Part shown: positions 57,002-64,000 of the stretch, in pieces
How positions within the stretch are numbered: the stretch's first letter is position 1
How the letters are laid out: each line of letters starts with the position of its first letter
Origin: JACMLD01 sp039919885
GTDB lineage: Bacteria; Bacteroidota; Bacteroidia; Chitinophagales; Chitinophagaceae
DNA length: 64,000 nucleotides
Assembly: GCA_039919885.1 (NCBI GenBank)
Contig: JBDSEV010000015.1
Location: 75,106-139,105, forward strand
Direction of reading: 5' to 3'
Translations under genes and position numbers: made by a program
Notes under the pieces: generated by a model
Database searches by the model: none
What the model saw: the letters and a program-made list of their open reading frames with translations, nothing else
Told to the model about the DNA's origin: nothing

Positions 57002-58870
57002 TCAATGCGTCATATTCAACGGCCGCATCCGCAATGTTTCAGCCAGCGCAAGTGATTTTACTTTGTTGGCACAGGGGCAGGAGACAAATTTGGCCAGATC
57101 AAGTTTCCTTCTTTCCAGGTCATTGAATTCCCTTGCCTGCCCGGGCGGTGAAGGTCGGTTAGCCCTGTCCGTTACAATAAAACTACCAGACGACATTGCA
57201 GGCTGCCCCGCTATAAAACCAGAAAGCGATGCGGGTACACCTGTAGTACCATTTGGTGTAACATGAATAAAAGTACCTGTTTTGCCTTCGCCGCCATGGC
57301 AGCCGCTGCAGGTATTGAGCGACAATACAAACCGCGCGCTGTCGCTGGTAATAAAACCAGCACCAGCTACCGTAGCACCATTCCAATGGTAATTGCTGGC
57401 GTTGTTTGTGAGCGCCCTTGCTGCCGCAAATGGTTTTCCCGCTAAGGAATCAGGAAGGGTATAATTATTTGCTTCTATTGCTGCTGTATTTGCATTTACA
57501 TAAGCGGCCAGGATATTTACATTGGCAGTTGAATTAAAAGGGTTTTGTTTATTGAACCGAAACTGCGGTTCCTTGTCCACCAGTACATTCCGAAGCTGGT
57601 GCGTGCTGTTATCAATCGTAAATTGCCGCAGCTCCCAGGGGTCTATGTCAAAAGCAAATTCATTGGTGCGCAGCTGGTTCAGCGAACTGCCATTGGGTTT
57701 CGACGGACTGGCATTGGCGAGGGTAACCTGGTTGGTTAGGTTTGTTAGCGCGGTTTTGTAGCTGGCAGAACCGAGCGTGAGCGCCGACAAATCAGCCCAG
57801 CCAGTTGCGTAATCTTTCAGGGTTCCGCATTTTTTTGCAGGAATTCCGTATTCAAGTATCAGCATAAAAGGATTGGGAAAGCGGTGTACAAACAAGCCAG
57901 TGGTGGAAGTGCATCCAACAGCGCAAAAAACAAACCTTACTTCACCGCCGTTCTTAAATCCGTAGCCCGAATTGCCCCGCAGATCAACCCGGTTTACGAT
58001 GGCGATTAGCTTAAAGGGTGCAAACTTTATGTCAAAGCTGCCGCCACTGGCGGCGCTCCAGGTATTGAGGATACGGTTCATCTCCATGCGTTTTTTCAGC
58101 GTATCGCCGTTTAATATAATATCAGTCTTCCAGGACTCCAGCCATCTTTTTAAAAAATCTGAAGGAGTGACGCCGGTAACGGCCGTATTCGCCATTTCAG
58201 TTATCAGTTTTGGAAAAGCCCAGGCACCATTGGCATTGCCGGTATTGGTACACGGATTGAAAGTACGGGTGGCATCTTCTACCACCGATGCCGCGGTAAT
58301 GGTGAGGGAATTTTCTTTTTTTATTACGGGCGCCAGCCCGCAGGGCAGCCTGAACCGAGGCAGGATAAGAAACTGCTTATCTTTAAAATTGGTAAACCCG
58401 CTAAAGTCAAATTTGCTGGTGGGTTGCCGCGTTAGCGTACGGCCGTTAAAATGAATGATGTCTTTGTCTGATTGCAATGTTTTTACAATGCCGTCGAGTC
58501 CTTTCTGTAATTCATTCAGGTCTTCATTCATGATGCCGGAGAATTTTCCATCACCTGCTTTTGCGTCACCATTGTTGCCATCATCACGAAGTATCATTTT
58601 GCTATCACCCACCATCACTGCGTGAAACGTTTCTTTTTCAAGTGATTTGCCGAAATCTGCAACAAACAAAATATTACCTTCTGTATTGTTGCTAATCTGT
58701 TTTATGCTGATGTCGCCCACTGCGGGCGGATTTTGCTCAAATTTTGGATTCACCGGCATCGTTTCCCTGGTGGCTGCGGGCGTGATTTTACGAGCATTGA
58801 TTCCCGCAAATGCTATAAAAAAAATAAACGAACCGGCATATACCAGCTGCAGGAGGGATAATTTTTTCAT
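57002..58870 (-). CDS. Exported protein of unknown function with a single CXXCH haem motif
   Basis: A 622-aa protein (from Met23 of the open frame) with a signal peptide-like N-terminus (LLQLVYAGSFIFFIAFAG). An early beta-sandwich (about 45-125) carries ILRDDGNNGDAKAGDGKFSG, the choice-of-anchor-X type motif. The middle contains IAIVNRVDLRGNSG and GGEVRFVFCAVGC. Near the end CSGCHGGEG is a cytochrome c-type haem site, followed by CPC. No second haem motif or T9SS tail is present. It is a single gene; a redox or haem-binding surface role is a guess. Confidence 0.85.
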   Translation of the reverse strand: MKKLSLLQLVYAGSFIFFIAFAGINARKITPAATRETMPVNPKFEQNPPAVGDISIKQISNNTEGNILFVADFGKSLEKETFHAVMVGDSKMILRDDGNNGDAKAGDGKFSGIMNEDLNELQKGLDGIVKTLQSDKDIIHFNGRTLTRQPTSKFDFSGFTNFKDKQFLILPRFRLPCGLAPVIKKENSLTITAASVVEDATRTFNPCTNTGNANGAWAFPKLITEMANTAVTGVTPSDFLKRWLESWKTDIILNGDTLKKRMEMNRILNTWSAASGGSFDIKFAPFKLIAIVNRVDLRGNSGYGFKNGGEVRFVFCAVGCTSTTGLFVHRFPNPFMLILEYGIPAKKCGTLKDYATGWADLSALTLGSASYKTALTNLTNQVTLANASPSKPNGSSLNQLRTNEFAFDIDPWELRQFTIDNSTHQLRNVLVDKEPQFRFNKQNPFNSTANVNILAAYVNANTAAIEANNYTLPDSLAGKPFAAARALTNNASNYHWNGATVAGAGFITSDSARFVLSLNTCSGCHGGEGKTGTFIHVTPNGTTGVPASLSGFIAGQPAMSSGSFIVTDRANRPSPPGQAREFNDLERRKLDLAKFVSCPCANKVKSLALAETLRMRPLNMTH

Positions 58871-59083
58871 GCGTATGTTTTTTGAATAAGTAAGCGGTTT
58901 GGCGTGATCAGCAAACGTGCGCCAGGCGCTGCGCAAGTTTAAAAGCTATTTAACGGGGGTAAGCGGGTTTGCGAGACGAAATGTAAAAAATAAAGGAAGG
59001 GCCGGCCATCAAATATAGATTAGCTGGTGGCAACTGGCAATACCACAAACGGGTAGTTTTTCCGCGGGCTTAACCGGGTGTCC

Positions 59084-60049
59084 TTAATATTCTCTTTTTA
59101 CGAGGAAGGCGGCGAGTTGCCGCAGCGGCTCTTTGCGGGCAGCCATTACTGCTATATCTTCCAGGTGCTGGAAAGCAATGCCTGTATATTTCTCTTTCAG
59201 ATCTACCGCCCATTTGTCCACACCGCAGGCAGTAAAAATGGCCAGCACCCGGTCAACTTTATCTGCCCCGTTTTCGCGCAGCAGCTGCAATAGCAATTGC
59301 TTTTGGGGGGCCGTGGCTACTTCCAGCGCGTGTATCATAAGAAAGGTTTTTTTATTGGCGATGATATCCCCGCCCACTTTTTTACCAAATTTCTCTGGGT
59401 CGCCAAATGCATCGAGGTAATCGTCCTGTAACTGAAATGCAATACCCAGGTTGCGGCCAAACTCGTACAGGTGTTGCTGGTTGCCGCTGCTGGCCCCTCC
59501 CAGTATGGCGCCGGATTGCAAACTGGCGGCCAGTGATACCGATGTTTTCAGCTCAATCATTTTCAGGTATTGGGCCATGCTCACTTCATCCTGTTTTTCA
59601 AAATCCATGTCCAGTTGCTGGCCTTCGCAAACTTCTTTGGCGGTTTTATTAAACAAGTGAAGTATCCGGTGAATAAAACCGGTCTGAATTTTATTAAGGT
59701 AATCGTAGGCTCGAACCAGCATCACATCGCCGGCCAGCAAAGCAGTGGATGCATCATATTTTTCATGCACGGTCTGCATGCCCCTGCGAAGTGGCGCCTT
59801 GTCCATGATATCATCATGTATAAGCGTAAAATTGTGAAACAATTCAATGGCCGTTGACACGTGGTAACTGTCTGGTATAATGTCGCCAAACAATTCATTC
59901 CCCATCAGGCATATCACAGGCCTTACTCTTTTGCCGCCGATGGTCAGGAAATAATTATTGGGGCCATATAAAGTAGCGGGTTCTTCCGGGAAATGGGCTA
60001 CTGCAAATTTTTCCTTGAATAGTGTTGATAGTTCTTCAAATGAATGCAT
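59084..60049 (-). CDS. Polyprenyl diphosphate synthase
   Basis: All-alpha trans-prenyltransferase of about 321 aa that condenses isopentenyl diphosphate onto allylic diphosphates. FTIGGKRVRPVICLMGNELFG, the first Asp motif LIHDDIMDKAPLRRG, and the second QLQDDYLDAFGDPEKFGKKVGGDI are present. The first Asp motif is DDIMD (DDxxD). Octaprenyl/heptaprenyl quinone side chain or geranylgeranyl product cannot be told apart by eye. The frame reaches back to 60229 inside rnr, but Met61 (60049, MHSFEELSTLFKEKF) is the sensible start. Confidence 0.93.
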   Translation of the reverse strand: MHSFEELSTLFKEKFAVAHFPEEPATLYGPNNYFLTIGGKRVRPVICLMGNELFGDIIPDSYHVSTAIELFHNFTLIHDDIMDKAPLRRGMQTVHEKYDASTALLAGDVMLVRAYDYLNKIQTGFIHRILHLFNKTAKEVCEGQQLDMDFEKQDEVSMAQYLKMIELKTSVSLAASLQSGAILGGASSGNQQHLYEFGRNLGIAFQLQDDYLDAFGDPEKFGKKVGGDIIANKKTFLMIHALEVATAPQKQLLLQLLRENGADKVDRVLAIFTACGVDKWAVDLKEKYTGIAFQHLEDIAVMAARKEPLRQLAAFLVKREY

Positions 60050-60179
60050 GTAATGACTGGTTCTGATGTCCGGCTGCCTGCATGCCCTGGGAGGCATGTG
60101 GTATAAGTGCCGGCTAAAATTGGATAATTTGTTTATCGCTTGTTGATAATGCTGCAACCCATTCAGCAGCGGCAACCGT

Positions 60180-62189
60180 TCAACTCTTTTTTTTCTTTGC
60201 CCTCGTTTGCGCTTCTTCGTCCTCCGCACCTGTAACGGCCGCTGCTACCACCCACTCATAATCCAGTTGCCGCCGGGCAAGATTGGCAGATACCAGCCGG
60301 ATGGTTAATTTATCACCCATCCGGAAGGTGCGTCCACTTCTTCTGCCTACTAAACAATAATCTGCTTCCACATATTGAAAATCATCATAGTCAAACAAAC
60401 CATTGATGCTTACCAATCCTTCACACTTGTGCGCGACTGTTTCCACCCAAAAACCGAAAGAAGATACGCCGCTGATTACGCCTTCAAACACTTCTCCCAG
60501 CTTGTCCTGCATAAATTCTACCTGCTTGTATTTATTGGCGGCACGTTCAGCATCCATGGCTGCACGTTCACGCTCACTGCAATGGCGGCACTTTTGATCC
60601 ATCTTTTTATCAATCGGCAATTCATTGTTTAGTATGTCGTGCAATATCCGATGCACCATTACGTCGGGGTAGCGCCGGATAGGCGAGGTAAAATGGGTGT
60701 AATCGGCGAAGCCCAAACCATAGTGACCAATATTTTCTGCAGTGTATATGGCTTTGGCCATGGTGCGGATGCCCAGTTGCTGCAGCACATGCTGTTCTGG
60801 TTTACCTTCTATATCCTGCAGCATTTGGTTAAAAGAAGCGGCAATACCGGCTGGTGTTTTTGTTTCAAACTTATGGCCATATTTTTTTGCAAATGCAACA
60901 AACGGCAATAATTTCTCTTCATCCGGCGTAGCGTGTATCCTGTATGGAAAAGGAATCGGCAGTTTATTTACTTTAATTTTTGCAACATGTTCTGCCACTG
61001 TTCGATTGGCCAGCAGCATAAATTCTTCGATCAACTGGTGCGATTCCTTACTTTCTTTTATTACAATGCCAATCGGCTTGCCGGTTTCATCCAGTTTAAA
61101 CTTTACTTCCTGGCTGCTGAAATTAATAGCGCCTTTTTTAAACCGCTGTTTGCGAAAGCGCTGCGCAAGGTTATTCAAAATAAGTATTTCGGCTTGCAGT
61201 TCACCTTCGCCGCTGTCAACAATCTGTTGCACATCTTCATAAGCAAAACGCCTGTCGGAATGAATAACTGTTTTGCCGAGCCAGTATTCTTTCACTTCTG
61301 CTTTTGGTGTGATTACAAAAATGGCGGAAAAAGTGAATTTGTCTTCGTTGGGGCGCAGCGAACACAGTTCATTGGAAATACGCTCTGGCAACATCGGGTT
61401 TACCCTGTCCGGAAGGTAAACGGAAGTAGATCTTTCGTACGCTGTTTTATCCAGTTCTGAGTCGGGCTCAACATAATAACTTACATCAGCAATGTGCACG
61501 CCTATTTCATAATTACCGTCTTTTAACACCTGGAAAGAAATGGCATCATCAAAATCTTTTGCATCCGCAGGGTCAATAGTAAATGTTAGCACACCACGGA
61601 CATCTTTTCGCTTCAGCATTTCAGCTTCCGGTAATGTATCCGGTAAACGCGCGGCAGCCTCCAGCACATCATCACTGAAACTAATCGAAAAGCCGTTTTC
61701 CATAATAATTTCTTTCATCGCCAGGTCGCTGGCATTGCTGGCATCCATAATTTCCAACACGGCGCCATTGGGTTTTTTGTTCTTTTCCCAACTCACCAGT
61801 TTTACAATTACCTTATCGCCATTTTTTGCCTCATTCAGTTTATCTAACGGTATATAAATATCCGGCATGGGCTTGTCTGTCTCTGCAATAAAAAAGGCAA
61901 AATGCTGGCTGATATCAATCCGTCCAACAAATTCCGTTTGTTTGCGCTCCAGCACTTCTACTACCTCCCCTTGTTTACGACCGCCTTTGTTATGATCTCC
62001 GGTAATTGTTACCCGCACCGTATCGCCGTGCAATGCCGTGTTAAACCCGTTTGGCCGCACAATGATATCTGTATCCAGCTTATCTACTATTACATAACCC
62101 ATGCCTGAACGGGTTACGTCCAGTCTTCCCTTGTATGATGATTCAAATGAAGTTGTCTTCTTTTTCTTCTTGTCTGCTTTTTTAGCCAT
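60180..62189 (-). CDS. rnr: Ribonuclease R
   Basis: Processive 3'-5' exoribonuclease of 669 aa that degrades structured RNA. Domains: a Lys-rich N-terminus, cold-shock domains (about 20-160), the RNB catalytic domain with FTIDPADAKDFDDAISF (metal-binding Asp cluster), HIADVSYYV, YLPDRVNPMLPERISNELCSL and HFTSPIRRYPDVMVHR, and a C-terminal S1 domain (GEVFEGVISGVSSFGFWVE). The start at Met12 (62189, MAKKADKKKKK) is preferred to 62222. The prenyl synthase gene follows 130 bp later. Confidence 0.97.
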   Translation of the reverse strand: MAKKADKKKKKTTSFESSYKGRLDVTRSGMGYVIVDKLDTDIIVRPNGFNTALHGDTVRVTITGDHNKGGRKQGEVVEVLERKQTEFVGRIDISQHFAFFIAETDKPMPDIYIPLDKLNEAKNGDKVIVKLVSWEKNKKPNGAVLEIMDASNASDLAMKEIIMENGFSISFSDDVLEAAARLPDTLPEAEMLKRKDVRGVLTFTIDPADAKDFDDAISFQVLKDGNYEIGVHIADVSYYVEPDSELDKTAYERSTSVYLPDRVNPMLPERISNELCSLRPNEDKFTFSAIFVITPKAEVKEYWLGKTVIHSDRRFAYEDVQQIVDSGEGELQAEILILNNLAQRFRKQRFKKGAINFSSQEVKFKLDETGKPIGIVIKESKESHQLIEEFMLLANRTVAEHVAKIKVNKLPIPFPYRIHATPDEEKLLPFVAFAKKYGHKFETKTPAGIAASFNQMLQDIEGKPEQHVLQQLGIRTMAKAIYTAENIGHYGLGFADYTHFTSPIRRYPDVMVHRILHDILNNELPIDKKMDQKCRHCSERERAAMDAERAANKYKQVEFMQDKLGEVFEGVISGVSSFGFWVETVAHKCEGLVSINGLFDYDDFQYVEADYCLVGRRSGRTFRMGDKLTIRLVSANLARRQLDYEWVVAAAVTGAEDEEAQTRAKKKKS

Positions 62190-62312
62190 TTTATTGTTTG
62201 TTTTCGAGCCGCCGTTTTGCACAGCAGCGTTGTTGTTATCATGCCGTTGCTTCGGCCTTTAACCTGCATACAGGCGCCTGAAGCGCAGGCTTTTCGTTGT
62301 CACTTTTACGCC

Positions 62313-63386
62313 TCATGATTTCTTAAATTCCCTGATAAATGTACCGATTAATCCGTTGAAGCGCGGGGCATCATTAAACAGGAAATCCAGTTCAATGGGT
62401 ACTACATAGAGGGGCATGCCTACCATTGCCTGTTCAAATTTAACCAACCTTACCGCATCTTTTTCTGTAGTAAGAATAATTTTAACAGGTGCGTTGATGG
62501 CATTGAACCGCTTTTGTATGTCCTTCAAATCATCAATGGTAAAAATATGATGATCGTTATAAGCCATTTCATAATAGGTTTTCGATTTTTCCTGCAACAG
62601 GTTTTTCAAAGGGCGGGGATTGGCGATGCCTGTTACCAGCAATACTTCTACAGCAGTTGTTACCTGTACCTTGTCTTTATTAATGATGTGGTAGGGTTTG
62701 CCATAGCGGATGCTTGTAAAAAAAACAGCTTGTTGTCCAGCGGGTTGCAGTTCCTGCAGTACGGCGTATTTTTCGGTAGTTGTCATCGCAGGCGGGCATT
62801 TGGTAACAATGATAATGTCGGCCCTTTTTATGCTGCTTTTCTCATCCCTCAGGTCGCCAGTCGGTAAATACCAATCGCGCGTGTACAAATTATTATAATC
62901 TGTGAGCACAATATTCAATCCTGCTTTTACTGCGCGGTGCTGAAAGGCATCATCCAATATAATTGCCTGCGTTGCGGGGCGGTCTTGCAACAGTTGCGGA
63001 ATGGCTTCTATTCTTTCTTCACCAACTGCTATAGGCACATCCGGGAATTTCAGGTGAAACTGCATCGGCTCATCCCCTATTTCAAGTGCGTTGCTGTTTT
63101 CATTTGCCAGTGCGTAGCCACGGGTCTTGCGTTTATATCCACGGCTAAGGGTTGCCACTTTGAAATGCGTTTTTAATTCTCTTACCAGGTATTCGGTCAT
63201 CGGTGATTTTCCTGTTCCGCCTGCGGCAATATTACCCACGCAAATCAGGGGAAGATTAAAGGATGCTGACTTTAAAAAGCCAATGTTGTACAAACGGTTG
63301 CGCAACATAACAAATAACAGGTAAACCAGTGAAAGAGGAAACAATAAAATACGTATGGTCTTCAGCAACGGAAAATTAAAATTCAT
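62313..63386 (-). CDS. lpxK: Tetraacyldisaccharide 4'-kinase
   Basis: Inner-membrane kinase that phosphorylates the lipid A disaccharide at the 4' position. VGNIAAGGTGKSPMTEYLV is the Walker A near the N-terminal membrane helix; LSRGYKRKTRGY, VGDEP-like IGDEPMQFHLKFPDV, ILDDAFQHRAVKAGLNIVLTDY and TTEKDAVRL follow. The 357-aa length is right. Its start overlaps the 3' end of the 5-formyl-THF cyclo-ligase gene by 11 bp. It confirms a lipid A outer membrane. Confidence 0.96.
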   Translation of the reverse strand: MNFNFPLLKTIRILLFPLSLVYLLFVMLRNRLYNIGFLKSASFNLPLICVGNIAAGGTGKSPMTEYLVRELKTHFKVATLSRGYKRKTRGYALANENSNALEIGDEPMQFHLKFPDVPIAVGEERIEAIPQLLQDRPATQAIILDDAFQHRAVKAGLNIVLTDYNNLYTRDWYLPTGDLRDEKSSIKRADIIIVTKCPPAMTTTEKYAVLQELQPAGQQAVFFTSIRYGKPYHIINKDKVQVTTAVEVLLVTGIANPRPLKNLLQEKSKTYYEMAYNDHHIFTIDDLKDIQKRFNAINAPVKIILTTEKDAVRLVKFEQAMVGMPLYVVPIELDFLFNDAPRFNGLIGTFIREFKKS

Positions 63387-63948
63387 AAATATTTTCAGGG
63401 GTGATACCTGTTGTTAAAGGTACATCAAATTGACTGATACCGCTGATGGACGCCACCGGGGGAAAATAGGAGAAACCCATTCGGCTGCTGTCTGACCTGC
63501 AAGCAGGCAAAAAACGATCATAGAACCCTTTTCCATAGCCCACCCGGTAGCCGTCCGTGTCAAACACCAGCAGCGGTACAAACACCATATCAATGGCTGC
63601 AGCATCAATGGGTATTCCGCCGGCCGGCTCCGCAATGCCGTATTTATTTTTTTCAAATGCAGTATCATCATCAACCAGCATGGCCTGCATCGTAAGGTCG
63701 TTAAAATTGGCAACAGGGTAGGCAACCTGTAAACCAGGTATACGAAACTGCAGGTAATCTGCCATGAGGAAAGTATTAACTTCTGCGTGCAAATCCAGGG
63801 GCCAGTAACTCATCAGGATGTTCAGATCATAAGGTATTTCCACCCGCTGAAATTGTATCAGCAGCAAATCATTGAGCCGTAGCCGTTCCGCCTCCGGCAA
63901 CGCGGTTCTTTTTTTTCTGTACAGCTCGCGCAACGAGGCTTTGGTCAT
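63376..63948 (-). CDS. 5-formyltetrahydrofolate cyclo-ligase
   Basis: ATP-dependent enzyme of 190 aa that returns 5-formyl-THF to the folate pool as 5,10-methenyl-THF. LRELYRKKRTALPEAER begins the protein and DMVFVPLLVFDTDGYRVGYGKGFYDRFL is the phosphate/ATP site. Its ATG overlaps the stop of the gene to the right (ATGA), and its end overlaps lpxK, so three genes are tightly packed in one transcript. Confidence 0.95.
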   Translation of the reverse strand: MTKASLRELYRKKRTALPEAERLRLNDLLLIQFQRVEIPYDLNILMSYWPLDLHAEVNTFLMADYLQFRIPGLQVAYPVANFNDLTMQAMLVDDDTAFEKNKYGIAEPAGGIPIDAAAIDMVFVPLLVFDTDGYRVGYGKGFYDRFLPACRSDSSRMGFSYFPPVASISGISQFDVPLTTGITPENIYEF

Positions 63949-63998
63949 ATCAGTTTACGTATATTTTCTTCCATTAACAATGCCTGTGCTTTTATAAA
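63945..63998 (-). CDS. 3' end of an unidentified gene (partial)
   Basis: Seventeen codons, FIKAQALLMEENIRKLI, run in from the right edge and stop at a TGA overlapping the cyclo-ligase start codon by 4 nt. The overlap implies translational coupling and a real gene. The visible helix is too short to identify. Confidence 0.6.
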   Translation of the reverse strand, partial: FIKAQALLMEENIRKLI

Positions 63999-64000
63999 CG

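Noticed and set aside
60050..60229. N-terminal 60-residue extension of the prenyl synthase
   Set aside because: It is Arg/Lys-rich by virtue of reading the Lys-rich 3' end of rnr in another frame and has no counterpart in the family.
1..64000. tRNA genes, prophage or defence-system islands
   Set aside because: No TTCGAAT-type T-loop in a gap, no integrase or phage gene, and no defence gene neighbourhood was seen.

Overview
The window is a chromosomal stretch of a Gram-negative member of Bacteroidota, most likely family Chitinophagaceae. The support is taxonomic rather than from any search: a PUR-like DUF3276 protein, the gene order rpmB-rpmG-DUF4295-ftsY, two secreted enzymes with type IX secretion (T9SS) C-terminal sorting domains, a SusC/FecA-style TonB receptor with a carboxypeptidase-like N-terminal domain, lpxK, very few Shine-Dalgarno sites, and promoters of the Bacteroidota form TTTG-N19-TAnnTTTG. 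No prophage, transposase, CRISPR array or tRNA gene was seen; the region reads as ordinary core chromosome with accessory metabolic islands.

Layout. 1-6050: end of a probable HTTM-type membrane protein coupled to a TonB-dependent receptor, a GNAT acetyltransferase, then methionine genes (metX, diverging from osmC-metZ). 6.4-9.1 kb: a large T9SS-exported esterase-like protein with three PKD-like domains and a duplicated 84-residue module of unknown type. 9.6-16.6 kb: a PaaE-like reductase, a CBS protein, a PEP-mutase-fold enzyme, an NTF2-like protein, a CocE-type hydrolase and a GH20 hexosaminidase. 16.7-22.6 kb: a six-gene leftward sugar cluster (SDR, lactonase-type amidohydrolase, L-rhamnose mutarotase family, FucP, two uxuA paralogues). 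23-30.6 kb: a lone receiver domain, rlmH, rhomboid, tilS, small proteins, etfBA and pgi. 30.7-38.6 kb: a T9SS M43 metalloprotease, DUF3276, an ABC exporter, an MFS transporter next to a methylglyoxal-synthase-like protein that has lost its catalytic residues, and a divergent LacI regulator with a perfect palindromic operator between them. 38.7-44.9 kb: ftsY, the ribosomal protein cluster, ppk-ppx (polyphosphate) and panB. 45-50 kb: a LytS/LytR-type and an OmpR-type two-component system. 50-64 kb: DUF177-rpmF-plsX, a CPBP membrane protein, RNase P RNA, a Smr/DUF2027 protein, an amino-acid permease, an odd CXXCH protein, a prenyl synthase, RNase R, LpxK and 5-formyl-THF cyclo-ligase.

How the genes work together. 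The 16.7-22.6 kb cluster looks like import of a deoxy or related sugar by FucP, anomer exchange by the mutarotase, oxidation to a lactone by the SDR, lactone opening by the amidohydrolase and dehydration of the sugar acid by UxuA-type enzymes; the downstream keto-acid steps are not in the window. The best candidates for something undescribed are the degenerate MgsA-like protein with its MFS neighbour and LacI control, the SDR with Asn in place of the active-site Lys, the duplicated Cys-bearing module in the T9SS esterase, the secreted CXXCH protein, and two orphan terminators that may mark unannotated small RNAs. The gene calls are strong; substrates and regulation are inferred from families and local sequence only.
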